52,195 bases of DNA from Pseudobacteroides sp035370245 (GCA_035370245.1 DAOOVO010000017.1:1-52195); one strand, 5' to 3'; positions 7,966-18,825 are shown, counted from the first letter of the stretch. The notes: a model not told the origin generated them from the sequence alone. Made by a program: numbers and translations.

Positions 7966-10900
7966 ATGAACAAGGCAGCGATAAAGAATTTTGCGGTGGA
8001 AGCAAGAAAAAAACTGCTTGCATCGGTTAAAGATAAAGCAGGTCGGATTGGAATTACAAAAGAAAATATCACAGAGGCTATAAGCAAAGGTCAAGGCTAT
8101 GCTGTTTTCCCAACTCACATTGGAATTGAAACGACACTTATGGGAAAAGAGTTAAAACAAAGAGAAAACTTAGTCAATCGAATTAAAGAAAAAGGCTATG
8201 AATCAGTTATGGAGGAAGTCGCTTATACCTGGTTTAACCGAATTATCGCTGTGCGTTTTATGGAGATAAACGACTATCTTCCTTCACGTATTCGTGTACT
8301 ATCAAGTGAAACTAAGGGCAAGTTTGAACCGGACATAGTCACTCAGGCCCCAAAAATCGATCTTGAACTAACACAACAAGAGATAGAAGAAATTATTACA
8401 TTGAAAGAGAATAATGTGTTGGACAAGCTCTTTCGTATGCTGTTCATCAAGCAGTGCAACGAACTTGGCGAAATTCTTCCTGAACTTTTTGAGAATACTT
8501 CAAAGTATAACAAAGACTATACAGAAATCTTGCTTGATATTTCATACACCAATGAAGATGGTGTTATCCGTGATCTATTAAAGATTGACGAAGAAGATTT
8601 TTTAGAAGCTGTTGGGGAAAACAGAACTGTGGAAATAATTGGTTGGATGTACCAATATTATAATGAAAAACGCAGGGATGAAGTCATCAATATTTATAAA
8701 GGTGTCGTTAAAAAGGATGATATTCCTGCTGCGACTCAATTGTTTACAACAGATTGGGTTGTTCGATATATGGTTGATAACTCATTGGGTAAATATTGGC
8801 TTGAGAGAAATCCAAACAGCAAATTAAAAGACAAGTTAGGATATTTTATTGGAAACAATTTGGGTTTTGTTGATGAGAAAATTTCTCCCGAAAATATTAA
8901 ATTCTTAGATCCCTGCATGGGTAGCGGACATATTTTGGTCTATGCTTTCGATGTTCTGATGGCAATATACGAAGAATACGGGTATAGCCAAAGAGATGCA
9001 GCGAGACTTATTTTGCAAAAAAACCTGTATGGTTTGGATATAGATGATAGAGCTTATCAACTTGCCTATTTTGCAGTAATGATGCGAGCAAGAAAATACA
9101 ACAGAAGAATTTTAAATGAAAATATAACGCCAAACCTTTGTGCAATTCAGGAGAGCGACGGCTTGATTAGTTTTGAGCAAGGTGCTGGTCAGTTGAGATT
9201 GGATGAGTTGCATAAAGAAACAGCTAATTATTTAATAGATGCTTTTAAGAACGCAAAAGAGTATGGTTCTATTTTAGATATTGAAAAAAGAGATTATGAT
9301 GGCTTGCTTAAGTATATCGAAAAGCTTAAGTCAGAAAGTGCTGTAGATTTGTTTACGTCCACTTGGCTTATTAATATTTCTAAGGTAATGCCATACTTGA
9401 TAAAACAAGCAAACATTTTAGCAGGGAAATACGATATAGTGGCAACCAATCCACCATATTTAAATAAGATGGATGGCAGGTTGAAAGACTTTGTAAACAA
9501 GAACTACAAAGACTATTCTGGCGACCTATTTTCTGTGTTTATGTACAGAAACTTTGGATTTTGTAAACCGAATGGATACAGTGCTTTCATGACACCTTTT
9601 GTATGGATGTTTATCAAAACCTATGAAAAATTGAGGGAGTTTATAATACGAAACAAGAACATTTCAAGCTTAATTCAGATGGAATATTCTGCTTTTGAGG
9701 AAGCAACCGTGCCTATCTGTACTTTTGTTTTAAAAAATGCAAAAGATAGTCAAAAAGGCGATTATATTAAGCTGTCTGATTTTAAAGGCGGTATGGAAGT
9801 TCAGAAGCAAAAAGTACTTGAAGCTATTTCAAATAAAGATTGTGATTATATGTACTATACCAATGAAGAAAACTTCTCTAAAATTCCTGGAATGCCAATC
9901 GCTTATTGGGTAAGTGAGAATGTCCTTGTTAACTATGAGAAGGGAAAAGTGCTGGGGTCAATTGCATACCCTAAAACTGGAATGACAACAGGCGATAATA
10001 ATAGATTTTTAAGGCTGTGGAGTGAAGTTAGCATTAATTTGTGTAAATTTGATTGTGAAAACAATTTGCAGGGAATAAGTAGTGGCCTTAAATGGTTTCC
10101 TTATTGTAAAGGTGGCGGATTTAGACGGTGGTACGGTTATAATGAATACTTAGTTAATTGGGAAAATGATGGTTATGAGATTAAAAATAATATTAAAGAA
10201 AACGGGTTAAAAGCTGCAAGTGTTAGGAGTGAACATCTATATTTCAAAAAGTTCATAACATGGTCTGCTGTAACATCAGGAAAATTTTCTTGTAGATATG
10301 TTGAAAAAGGATTTTTGTTTGATTCCGGTGGTTCAAGCATTTCGGTAAATTTGAAGGATAAATATTTATTAGCATTATTAAATAGTGTAGTTGGGCAGTA
10401 TTATTTAGCCATTAGTAATGCAACAATTAATTATCAGCCCGGAGATATCGCAGGAGTACCAGTTGTTATGTCGGAAAAATACGAATCTCGCATTAATAAT
10501 CTTGTTTCAAAAAATATTTCTATATCAAAAGCTGATTGGGATTGCTTTGAAACAAGTTGGGACTTCAAAACACATCCATTAGTGTCGCATCGTTTTTTTG
10601 ATATTAATACTAATGGTCCATCTAAGACGGCTGGAATTAAGTATGCATATAAAAACTGGGAAATTCAAGCGCGTCATCAATTTGAACAACTAAAGGCTAA
10701 CGAAGAAGAATTAAACTGTATCTTCATTGAAATTTATGGTTTACAGGATGAATTGACACCTGAAGTAGAAGAAAAAGATGTTACTATCAGAAAAGCTGAT
10801 TTACAGCGTGACATCCGTAGCTTTGTTTCCTATGCCGTTGGCTGTATGTTTGGCAGATATTCTCTTGATGTCGATGGGCTTGCCTATGCTGGCGGTGAAT

Positions 10901-11556
10901 GGGATGATAGCAAATACAAAACCTTTATTCCCGACAAAGACAATGTAATTCCTATTACTGATGAAGAATATTTTGACGATGATATTGTGGCACGCTTTGT
11001 GAAGTTTGTAAAAGTGGTTTACGGTGAAGATACTTTGGAAGAAAATCTTGATTTTATTGCTAATGCTCTTGGTAACAAGGGGAGTACCTCCCGTGAGGTT
11101 ATCCGGAATTATTTCCTTAAGGACTTCTATAAAGATCATGTAAAGACTTATCAGAAACGTCCAATTTATTGGCTGTTTGATAGTGGAAAAGAAAACGGAT
11201 TTAAGGCACTAATATACTTGCATCGATACAATGAGGACACAGTAGGCCGTGTCCGTGCTGATTATCTGCATAAAACTCAAGCGGCTATCGAAAATGCTAT
11301 TGCTCATTGTGATGTAGTGTTAGAAAGCAATGCATCGGCAAGCGACAAAGCTAAAGCTGTGAAGCAAAAAGAAAAACTTGTGAAGCAACTTGCAGAAACT
11401 CGAATTTATGACCAGGCAATAGCACATATTGCTCATCAGAGAATTTCTCTCGATCTTGATGATGGTGTAGTGGCGAACTATGCTAAATTCCAAGGTGTCG
11501 TAGTGTCAAGCGAGGGCAAAAAGTCAGTTAAAGTGGATTTGCTTGGAAAAATTTAG
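7966..11556 (+). CDS. pglX: BREX adenine-N6 methyltransferase PglX
   Basis: 1196 residues. SAM-binding motif I (DPCMGSGHIL, from residue 315) and catalytic motif IV (NPPY, about 495-498) mark a gamma-class N6-adenine methyltransferase. The region after about residue 560 is the target-recognition part, and the long helical C-terminus is typical of PglX. It methylates one strand of a short non-palindromic site, marking host DNA for BREX. Start is supported by GAGGAGG before ATG 7966. A local rise in AT content within about 9950-10650 coincides with the predicted recognition region, which in this family is often exchanged by recombination. Confidence 0.95.
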   Translation: MNKAAIKNFAVEARKKLLASVKDKAGRIGITKENITEAISKGQGYAVFPTHIGIETTLMGKELKQRENLVNRIKEKGYESVMEEVAYTWFNRIIAVRFMEINDYLPSRIRVLSSETKGKFEPDIVTQAPKIDLELTQQEIEEIITLKENNVLDKLFRMLFIKQCNELGEILPELFENTSKYNKDYTEILLDISYTNEDGVIRDLLKIDEEDFLEAVGENRTVEIIGWMYQYYNEKRRDEVINIYKGVVKKDDIPAATQLFTTDWVVRYMVDNSLGKYWLERNPNSKLKDKLGYFIGNNLGFVDEKISPENIKFLDPCMGSGHILVYAFDVLMAIYEEYGYSQRDAARLILQKNLYGLDIDDRAYQLAYFAVMMRARKYNRRILNENITPNLCAIQESDGLISFEQGAGQLRLDELHKETANYLIDAFKNAKEYGSILDIEKRDYDGLLKYIEKLKSESAVDLFTSTWLINISKVMPYLIKQANILAGKYDIVATNPPYLNKMDGRLKDFVNKNYKDYSGDLFSVFMYRNFGFCKPNGYSAFMTPFVWMFIKTYEKLREFIIRNKNISSLIQMEYSAFEEATVPICTFVLKNAKDSQKGDYIKLSDFKGGMEVQKQKVLEAISNKDCDYMYYTNEENFSKIPGMPIAYWVSENVLVNYEKGKVLGSIAYPKTGMTTGDNNRFLRLWSEVSINLCKFDCENNLQGISSGLKWFPYCKGGGFRRWYGYNEYLVNWENDGYEIKNNIKENGLKAASVRSEHLYFKKFITWSAVTSGKFSCRYVEKGFLFDSGGSSISVNLKDKYLLALLNSVVGQYYLAISNATINYQPGDIAGVPVVMSEKYESRINNLVSKNISISKADWDCFETSWDFKTHPLVSHRFFDINTNGPSKTAGIKYAYKNWEIQARHQFEQLKANEEELNCIFIEIYGLQDELTPEVEEKDVTIRKADLQRDIRSFVSYAVGCMFGRYSLDVDGLAYAGGEWDDSKYKTFIPDKDNVIPITDEEYFDDDIVARFVKFVKVVYGEDTLEENLDFIANALGNKGSTSREVIRNYFLKDFYKDHVKTYQKRPIYWLFDSGKENGFKALIYLHRYNEDTVGRVRADYLHKTQAAIENAIAHCDVVLESNASASDKAKAVKQKEKLVKQLAETRIYDQAIAHIAHQRISLDLDDGVVANYAKFQGVVVSSEGKKSVKVDLLGKI

Positions 11557-11573
11557 ATAAAAACGGAGGTGTC

Positions 11574-12554
11574 TTGATGAAATCAAAAGTCCAAGAACTG
11601 TTGGATAAAAGTATTGCTGCTATGGTATCTGCAATTGAAATATATAATAAGCCAGATTTTTTGTATAGAGGTGAAACTTTTGCTATTTTAGCAATAAACA
11701 GTTGGGAACTCTTGCTGAAATCAAGATACCTCCTGATAAATAAAAATAAAATGTCTTCGCTTTATGTTTATGAAAATAAAAAAAATAAAGACGGAAGTAA
11801 ATCAAAAAAGAAAATTGTGAAAACAACAAGAAGTGGTAATCCATTTACGCATAGCATTGATTATATTGCAAAGAAGCTTATTGAATCAGGCGAAATGGAT
11901 GAAGTAGTGTTTAAAAATATCGAGGCACTAATTGAATTGCGTGATTCATCGGTTCATTTTTATAACTACTCATTAAAGTTTAACATCAGAATTCAGGAAA
12001 TTGGAACAGCAACACTACGTAATTATGTTTCGCTATACAAAAAATGGTACAATAAAGATTTATCTAAATATAACTTTTATTTAATGCCTTTATCATTTGT
12101 TTCAATTGATAAGGTAAGTGATGTTTTGGTTTTAAATAATGAAGAAAAGAACTTTTTCAAATATGTCGATGAGTTGGAAGATTATCAATCTAAGAAAAAA
12201 TCGGAGTATAACATTGCGTTAAATATAGATATTAATTTTAGTAAATCAAAATCAAAGGATGCTATAAAATTTGCTTTATCTAATGATACTGATGCTATAA
12301 AAGTAAAGTTAACAGATGAACAGGTAAGAGAACGGTATCCTTATGATTATAGAAAGCTGACTGATCTATGCAAAGAAAGATATACCAATTTCAAAGAAAA
12401 CACTGAATATCATAGAATCAGAAAGAAATATGAATCAGATAAGCGATACTCTCATATTAGATTACTTGATCCGGAAAAGCCTAAAAGTAGTAAAAAGATA
12501 TTCTATAGTAGTAATATTCTAAATGCACTGGACAAACATTATAAAACGAAATAG
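11574..12554 (+). CDS. DUF3644-like protein with HEPN-type RX4H motif, embedded in BREX
   Basis: 326 residues. The N-terminal ~150 residues (VQELLDKSIAAMVSAIEIYNKP, then FAILAINSWELLLKSRYL) match the DUF3644 pattern. A candidate RNase motif R123-DSSV-H128 lies in IELRDSSVHFYNYS, the usual spacing of HEPN ribonucleases. The C-terminal half is charged and Lys/Asp/Ser-rich with YRKLTDLCKERYTNFKENTEYHRI, and may bind nucleic acid. It is not a core BREX gene but lies between pglX and pglZ with short gaps (17 and 14 bp), so it is co-transcribed. Its higher AT content suggests later insertion. A backup abortive-infection role is inferred. Confidence 0.75.
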   Translation: MMKSKVQELLDKSIAAMVSAIEIYNKPDFLYRGETFAILAINSWELLLKSRYLLINKNKMSSLYVYENKKNKDGSKSKKKIVKTTRSGNPFTHSIDYIAKKLIESGEMDEVVFKNIEALIELRDSSVHFYNYSLKFNIRIQEIGTATLRNYVSLYKKWYNKDLSKYNFYLMPLSFVSIDKVSDVLVLNNEEKNFFKYVDELEDYQSKKKSEYNIALNIDINFSKSKSKDAIKFALSNDTDAIKVKLTDEQVRERYPYDYRKLTDLCKERYTNFKENTEYHRIRKKYESDKRYSHIRLLDPEKPKSSKKIFYSSNILNALDKHYKTK

Positions 12555-12568
12555 CAGAGGTGTTATTA

Positions 12569-15097
12569 ATGGATTTACAAACAATACAAGAAAAGTTAAA
12601 TGAAGAATTCAGGAGCAGCGATCGCAAGCTTGTGTTTTGGTATGATGACAATGCCGAATTTGCAGAGGAAATTGATTCTTTGAAGATTGAAAACGCCAAA
12701 ATATATAAGCTGACAGGAGATAATGCTCTTTATACGAAGTACTTTTTGGAGTGCGAGGATAGAGAGAATAGTTATCTCATATATGCTCCTTTTCCAAAGC
12801 CGGCAGATAAAGAAAACCATCTTGCAGATATGGTTTACTACTCTAAGCAGTTTTATGCAGATAGAGTCTCTTTGTTATGTGCCGATCTGCAAATCCCTGA
12901 AAAATACAAAGACCAATTATCTCAGTTTACAAAGTTTTGGAGGTCTAATGATCGTATAGAAAGGTTTGCTGCCTTAGGAATAGAAAATTATAATCCTGAA
13001 ACCATTGAGATTGGTTTGTTGGCAGTAATGGCAGGAGTGAAGGTCCCAAGTTTTGAAGAAGTCTTAAAGACGGTAATCATCAGTGGTGAATACGTTGAAA
13101 ATAAATATATCATTGCCTTTGAAAAGATGGGGCTTCTTAAGTGCTTTTGGCAATTATGTGAGAAATACTATGGTTACAATGAGGAAAAACCGACTCTCGA
13201 AAAGCTGGTTGTCACTTTACTTATGACTTATACTGCACATCGCTTTAAAGGAGATTTACCAAAGCCTTGGCAGCCGTTTATTTCCTACAAAAAAAATGAT
13301 GCTGCGGTTTTTTTGTCTAATTTGATGAACAACATGCTATATAAAGATCAGTTTGATATGATTGCTGGGCAGATTGCTATCAAGATTAAGGCAGCAGAAT
13401 ATTTGAAAAATGTTCTGGTAGAGAGCTATTTTGAGTGTGATACATTTGAGGTGTTCGATATCAATATAATCAAACATTTGGCATCTGTACTTGTGTCAAA
13501 TGCTGCACCGCTCACAGAAGATTATAAAGAGGTAATTAAGAAGCGTAGCAGTAAGAAGCATTTTGCATCCAAATATGCTTCCTACTATCACGCAATCGAC
13601 AAAGCAGATAAATTGATTACTGAGATACAAAAGTTCAGTATGGACAGTGCCAAGGATGCAGATGAAGTTATTAAACTTTATACTACTAAATGGGCAAATA
13701 TCGATAAACATTATCGAGGCTTCTATATTGCTTTCGATCACATAGAGTCAAATGACAGTTTGCATGAGCTTAGAAACCTGGTAGAGAATATTTATACGAA
13801 TAGCTATCTCATGAAATTATCGATTATGTGGGCAGATAAGTTAGAGATGATATCTTCCTTCGGTCAATTATCGGCACAAAAACAGTATGATTTTTATAAT
13901 CGTATTGTTGCTCCGGCAGCGAAAAAAGAATGTACTGTAGTAATCATCTCTGATGGATTCAGATATGAATGTGGAATGGAGCTACACAGCCGTTTTAAAG
14001 AGAAGGCAAATACAAGCTCTGAATTGCAGTATATGATTTCTGTACTACCTTCTTATACAAGATTGGGAATGGCAGGATTATTACCCCATAAGTCAATAAC
14101 CTTTACAGCCGGGCATGACGTTATGATCGATGGAGAGCCGTGCGTTTCATCAGAGCAAAGAGAAAAAATACTAAAATCCTATAATCAACTATCAGTAGTG
14201 ACCACCTATTCAGAAGTTATGTCCATGAACAGAGAAGCAGTTCGTAAGCTGATGACAGGACAAGAACTAATTTATATTTATCATAATCAAGTGGATGCAA
14301 GGGGTGATCATGCAGCGACTGAAAATGAAGTGTTTTCGGCAGCCAAAGAATCAATTCATGAGATTATGAATTTGATTCAGAAGCTTACTGTAGACAAGTC
14401 CATTACGAACTATATTATTACAGCAGATCATGGCTTTATATATAAGAGAGATAAGCTTGATGAGAGCGATAAAGTGAATTTGCCAAAACAATCTGGGGCT
14501 TACTTGAACAAACGTTTTATTTTGACGAAAGAGCCGTTATCTATTGAAGGGGCACTTAATTACTCTCTTGAGTACCTTGGTTCTGAAAACAAAGATGTTT
14601 ATGTGACGGTTCCTCGTGGTGCTGATATTTTTAAAGCTCCTGGTGGTGGCCAGAACTACGTTCATGGAGGAGCCTCGCTTCAGGAAATCATTGTTCCTCT
14701 CATTAAAGTAAAAACAGAAAGATACAAAAAAGAAGTCGGAAATGTAGAAGTGGTTTTAACGTCACTGTCGCGCAAGATCACGAACCTGATTACTTATCTT
14801 GACTTTATCCAGACAGAGAATGTTAGTGATACATTGCAGCCGATTAAGATTAAGGTTTTCTTTGAAACTGATTCAGGTGAAAAAATTTCTGATGAGGAAA
14901 TTATTGTTGCTGACAAGAAAAATGCTTCACCTGAAAAGCGTCAGTTCCGTGAAAAATTTACTTTCCGAAATCGCAAATATTCAAAAGACGAGAAGTATTA
15001 CCTTGTGATGAAGGATGCTATATCTGATATGGAAATATCAAGACATGAGTTTATCATAGATATTGCGTTTGCTGATGACTTTGGATTCAGTTTATGA
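12569..15097 (+). CDS. pglZ: BREX alkaline-phosphatase-fold protein PglZ
   Basis: 842 residues from ATG 12569 (AGAGG at 12556-12560; a GTG at 12560 overlaps that site and is less likely). The PglZ domain occupies roughly residues 440-740. Metal-site segments are visible: IISDGFRYECGMEL, HNQVDARGDHAA, IITADHGFIYKRD and a late GGQNYVHGGASLQE. PglZ is one of the universal BREX markers, with a phosphatase or nuclease-like active site, and works with PglX and BrxC. The N-terminal 400 residues are helical and of unknown role. It is followed by brxL after 13 bp. Confidence 0.95.
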   Translation: MDLQTIQEKLNEEFRSSDRKLVFWYDDNAEFAEEIDSLKIENAKIYKLTGDNALYTKYFLECEDRENSYLIYAPFPKPADKENHLADMVYYSKQFYADRVSLLCADLQIPEKYKDQLSQFTKFWRSNDRIERFAALGIENYNPETIEIGLLAVMAGVKVPSFEEVLKTVIISGEYVENKYIIAFEKMGLLKCFWQLCEKYYGYNEEKPTLEKLVVTLLMTYTAHRFKGDLPKPWQPFISYKKNDAAVFLSNLMNNMLYKDQFDMIAGQIAIKIKAAEYLKNVLVESYFECDTFEVFDINIIKHLASVLVSNAAPLTEDYKEVIKKRSSKKHFASKYASYYHAIDKADKLITEIQKFSMDSAKDADEVIKLYTTKWANIDKHYRGFYIAFDHIESNDSLHELRNLVENIYTNSYLMKLSIMWADKLEMISSFGQLSAQKQYDFYNRIVAPAAKKECTVVIISDGFRYECGMELHSRFKEKANTSSELQYMISVLPSYTRLGMAGLLPHKSITFTAGHDVMIDGEPCVSSEQREKILKSYNQLSVVTTYSEVMSMNREAVRKLMTGQELIYIYHNQVDARGDHAATENEVFSAAKESIHEIMNLIQKLTVDKSITNYIITADHGFIYKRDKLDESDKVNLPKQSGAYLNKRFILTKEPLSIEGALNYSLEYLGSENKDVYVTVPRGADIFKAPGGGQNYVHGGASLQEIIVPLIKVKTERYKKEVGNVEVVLTSLSRKITNLITYLDFIQTENVSDTLQPIKIKVFFETDSGEKISDEEIIVADKKNASPEKRQFREKFTFRNRKYSKDEKYYLVMKDAISDMEISRHEFIIDIAFADDFGFSL

Positions 15098-15110
15098 AAG
15101 GGGTGAGTGA

Positions 15111-17141
15111 ATGAACGAACTGTCAGAAAAACTTATCAATATATTTCAAGGTAAAGTTGTTCGTAAGGATCTGACAAAGAAGATAAAAGAGGGTGCCAAT
15201 GTTCCGGTATATGTACTGGAATACCTGCTTGGTATGTATTGTGCATCTCCTGATGAGCAAGCCGTGGAAGAGGGCGTTGCCAATGTCAAGAAAATCCTTG
15301 CTGATAACTTTGTCAGACCTGATGAAGCGCAAAAGATAATATCAAAGCTACGTGAAAGAGGAAGTCACACAGTTATCGATAAGATATCTGTTAAATTGGA
15401 TATTAAGAGCGATCAATACGTTGCTGAGTTTTCAAACCTGGTAATTAATTATGTGCCGATTTCTGAGGAGTATGTTGCCAAGTTTGAGAGGTTACTGTGT
15501 GGCGGTATTTGGTGTATTGTGAATATGGAGTATTTTTATGATGAAAACGATAAGAAGAGATGTCCTTTTATCATTCGTAAACTTACTCCGATTCAAATGC
15601 CAAGCCTTGATTTAGAAGAAGTAAAAAACGGTAGAGAACACTTCACAAAAGAAGAATGGATTGATATTTTACTTCGATCTGTTGGTATGGAACCATCCCA
15701 TTTTACAGAGCGCGTAAAATGGTTGCATCTTGCTCGTATAATGCCATTAATTGAAAATAATATCAATCTTTGTGAGTTAGGGCCTCGTGGAACTGGAAAA
15801 TCCCACGTTTATAAAGAAATTTCACCTAATAGCATATTAGTATCTGGTGGACAAACCACTGTAGCCAACCTGTTTTATAATATGAGCAATAAAACGGTTG
15901 GCTTGGTTGGTATGTGGGACTGTGTTGCTTTCGATGAAGTAGCTGGAATCAAGTTTAAAGACAAAGACGGCATACAGATTATGAAAGATTATATGGCATC
16001 CGGTTCGTTCTCTCGTGGGAAAGAAGAAAAGGCTGCCCTTGCTTCGATGGTTTTTGTTGGGAACATCAATCAAAGCGTAGATGCTCTACTTAAAACGTCA
16101 CACCTATTTGAGCCATTCCCAGTTGAGATGAATAGCGACAGTGCTTTCTTTGATAGAATGCATTGTTACATTCCTGGGTGGGAAATCCCTAAGTATAGAC
16201 CGAAGTTCTTTACTGATGATTATGGGTTTATTACAGATTATCTTTCTGAGTTTATGAGAGAGCTTAGAAAGATTTCCTATGCCGATGCATTCGATAAGTA
16301 CTTTAAGCTCGGAAATAATCTCAATCAACGTGATGTGATAGCTGTCCGTAAAATGGTGTCTGCACTGATAAAGCTGATCTATCCTCATGGAAAGTTTGAA
16401 AAAGATGATGTGGAAGAGATTCTGCGTTTTGCTTTGGAATGCAGACGCAGAGTGAAAGAACAGCTAAAACGCATTGGTGGCATGGAGTTTTATGATGTGA
16501 GTTTTTCATATATAGACAATGAATCTTTTGCAGAAGAATATGTGCCTGTCCCTGAACAGGGCGGAGGCAAGTTGATTCCTGAAGGCCTTAATAAAGCTGG
16601 CCATGTTTATACCATTGGAAGAGGTAAGTCGGGAATGATTGGTACATACAAAATCGAAACCGAAATGGCCAATGGCTCAGGGAAATATATCTGTACAGGA
16701 ATCGGAAATATGCGTGAGGCTAAGGAAGCAGCTGATACTGCATATCGATATTTAAAGGCCAACAGTAAATCAATAAGCGGAACAATCTCAACCTTAACCA
16801 AGGATTTCATGCTTCATGTACAAGACTTAAATGGTGTAGGAATGACCAGTAGTTTATCATTGGCTGCTCTTGTAGCACTTTGCTCAGCAGCTCTTAACCG
16901 CCCATCTTTATCGAGTCTTGCAATATTAGGAAACTTGAGTATTGGTGGGACCATTACAAAAGTTGAAGAACTGGCGAATGTATTGCAAGTGTGTCTTGAT
17001 AGTGGAGCGAAAAAAGTTCTGATTCCTATACTTTCAGCTGCGGATATGGGAACAGTACCACCTGAATTAATGGGCAAGTTTAACCTGATATTCTATCAGT
17101 CCCCTGAAGATGCAGTTTTCAAGGCGTTGGGGGTAGAGTAA
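15111..17141 (+). CDS. brxL: BREX Lon-like AAA+ protein BrxL
   Basis: 676 residues. Walker A GPRGTGKS is at 224-231 and Walker B with FDEVAG at about 275-279. A Lon-type C-terminal domain has GVGMTSSLSLAALVALCSA and GNLSIGGTITKVEELANVL, with a Lys-containing SGAKKVLIP that corresponds to the catalytic Lys region of Lon. BrxL is the last core gene of type 1 BREX and separates this system from types 2 and 3. Known BrxL proteins assemble on DNA as MCM-like rings. The operon from brxA to brxL is complete and intact here. Confidence 0.95.
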   Translation: MNELSEKLINIFQGKVVRKDLTKKIKEGANVPVYVLEYLLGMYCASPDEQAVEEGVANVKKILADNFVRPDEAQKIISKLRERGSHTVIDKISVKLDIKSDQYVAEFSNLVINYVPISEEYVAKFERLLCGGIWCIVNMEYFYDENDKKRCPFIIRKLTPIQMPSLDLEEVKNGREHFTKEEWIDILLRSVGMEPSHFTERVKWLHLARIMPLIENNINLCELGPRGTGKSHVYKEISPNSILVSGGQTTVANLFYNMSNKTVGLVGMWDCVAFDEVAGIKFKDKDGIQIMKDYMASGSFSRGKEEKAALASMVFVGNINQSVDALLKTSHLFEPFPVEMNSDSAFFDRMHCYIPGWEIPKYRPKFFTDDYGFITDYLSEFMRELRKISYADAFDKYFKLGNNLNQRDVIAVRKMVSALIKLIYPHGKFEKDDVEEILRFALECRRRVKEQLKRIGGMEFYDVSFSYIDNESFAEEYVPVPEQGGGKLIPEGLNKAGHVYTIGRGKSGMIGTYKIETEMANGSGKYICTGIGNMREAKEAADTAYRYLKANSKSISGTISTLTKDFMLHVQDLNGVGMTSSLSLAALVALCSAALNRPSLSSLAILGNLSIGGTITKVEELANVLQVCLDSGAKKVLIPILSAADMGTVPPELMGKFNLIFYQSPEDAVFKALGVE

Positions 17142-17186
17142 AATACCAGTATTTGTGAGGAAAGTTATGGGTTAGGGGGAATAAGC

Positions 17187-18824
17187 ATGGATTACTTAAA
17201 ATTTGAAGATTACATTACCAATTATGAAAACATGAATTCTAATGAGTGGACTACATTGTATGAGAATGTAAAGTCTACAAGCAATGGAATTAAACATGAT
17301 ATTTTTGCTTTTTGCGCTCTGGTCAATGATGATGACGAGTTTATAAAGGAGTATCTTAACGATTTTGAGTGGGGATTTTCACCAGATTCCTTTGGACATT
17401 CTTATTTTGAACATGTATCAAGAAATATTGGAAATGGAAAATTTGAAGATGAGATATTCTTTGTTCCGGGAAATGAAAGTGGAGACTTTGAATATTTAGT
17501 TGCATATCGTTCGTTTAACAGAAAGTATGCTGTTCAAGTTGAAATTAACCCAAAATTGATTTGGTATAACAATTTAGTCAAGATTGGTGATAACTATATC
17601 GATCCTAATAGTGATGAAGTTATTATCAAAACTTCTGAGAATAAAATTGAAGTTCTCACAAAATATCTTAAGGATTTTTTATGTGCATACAACAAAATTT
17701 GTGTTATTACATTTGACCATAGAAGGTTTGCTCTTATTGACAAAAAGGTAAGTAGTGCCCAGAGAACATTTTCCAATAATACAAGTTTCTTGCTATATTC
17801 TATTAATTCATACGACTATAGCGATTATAATGTATTGGCATCAATTATTGGAAAGTCAATAATAAAACCATATAAAGAGTGTCATCATAAAAGCTTACAA
17901 TACCTTATTGGCGATAAAGAGTTCAGTGAATTCATTTATGGAATTGACACAGAGACCGGAAATCTAATGAAATATACATGTGATGAAAGCAAATTGGCAA
18001 ACTACTTCGGCGCTAATCCTGAAGCTCCGCATTTTTTAACTCCAATTTTCTTCAATAAGAGTGTATTAAATAAGTATAAGACAGATACCGCAAATTATGT
18101 AATTAGTGATGGATATATTAGATATTTGGATGAATGGAATTTGCCATTTACAATTAATGAAGAAGATAAAGTAGTTGTATGGCTTGGTGATTTAGGAAGA
18201 ATACCATTTGATGAACAAAAGCACTGGAGTACAGAGAATATACCTCCTAAGGGAGCGATTGAGGAGAACTTTTGGAAACAGCAGATGGAATCTGTATTTG
18301 TTGATAAAATTCTCCCGGAGAAATGGCTTTTTACTCTTATTGGAAAACTAAATGAGAAATTTAATGATAAGTATGGTGCTATAATCTTTAATCCATTATC
18401 AGAAGCAGATAACTCTATATATAGTGCTTTTGTGACCCCTGTTGTGAATACTGTTGACGAATATAAAGAGTATTTAATTCAGTTTTGCAAAATTACATGT
18501 GAAAGCATCAACAAAAAAACGGTGCAGAAATTCGTTCAAGAAGAAAAACTCAAAGATGCTCAAGGACAAGCTTTAGGGAGTATAGGTCAGCTTGATGTAT
18601 TGTTTAAAGAGCTGGGTATTACTACCGGTGATAATTTGATTAATTCATTGAAACTTCTCTATAATTCAAGAAATAAATTATCTGGTCATACAGCTTCTTT
18701 AAAGGCGTACAATAAACTTTGGAAACGAGAGGAAAATTATTCACCTAACTGGATAATGGATTCTAAAATTCTATTAAATTCAGTCAACGATTCGCTTAAT
18801 GAATTAATAGAGGAGTTAGAATGA
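17187..18824 (+). CDS. Unknown protein with C-terminal HEPN-like RX5H motif
   Basis: 545 residues, start supported by TTAGGGGGAATAAGC before the ATG. I do not recognise the N-terminal 400 residues, which are acidic and rich in aromatic residues (FEWGFSPDSFGHSYFEH; WVVWLGDLGR-like stretch). The C-terminal helices contain SRNKLSGHTASLKAYNKLW, where R495 and H501 form an RX5H arrangement seen in several HEPN-like domains. It lies 45 bp after brxL and 1 bp before the next gene, so it is an accessory of the BREX/Mcr block. A role as an infection-activated effector is inference. Confidence 0.5.
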   Translation: MDYLKFEDYITNYENMNSNEWTTLYENVKSTSNGIKHDIFAFCALVNDDDEFIKEYLNDFEWGFSPDSFGHSYFEHVSRNIGNGKFEDEIFFVPGNESGDFEYLVAYRSFNRKYAVQVEINPKLIWYNNLVKIGDNYIDPNSDEVIIKTSENKIEVLTKYLKDFLCAYNKICVITFDHRRFALIDKKVSSAQRTFSNNTSFLLYSINSYDYSDYNVLASIIGKSIIKPYKECHHKSLQYLIGDKEFSEFIYGIDTETGNLMKYTCDESKLANYFGANPEAPHFLTPIFFNKSVLNKYKTDTANYVISDGYIRYLDEWNLPFTINEEDKVVVWLGDLGRIPFDEQKHWSTENIPPKGAIEENFWKQQMESVFVDKILPEKWLFTLIGKLNEKFNDKYGAIIFNPLSEADNSIYSAFVTPVVNTVDEYKEYLIQFCKITCESINKKTVQKFVQEEKLKDAQGQALGSIGQLDVLFKELGITTGDNLINSLKLLYNSRNKLSGHTASLKAYNKLWKREENYSPNWIMDSKILLNSVNDSLNELIEELE

Positions 18825-18825
18825 T

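Noticed and set aside
3163..17141. BREX type 2 or 3 assignment
   Set aside because: No pglW, brxD, brxHI, brxHII or brxF is seen, while brxA, brxB and brxL are present in type 1 order.
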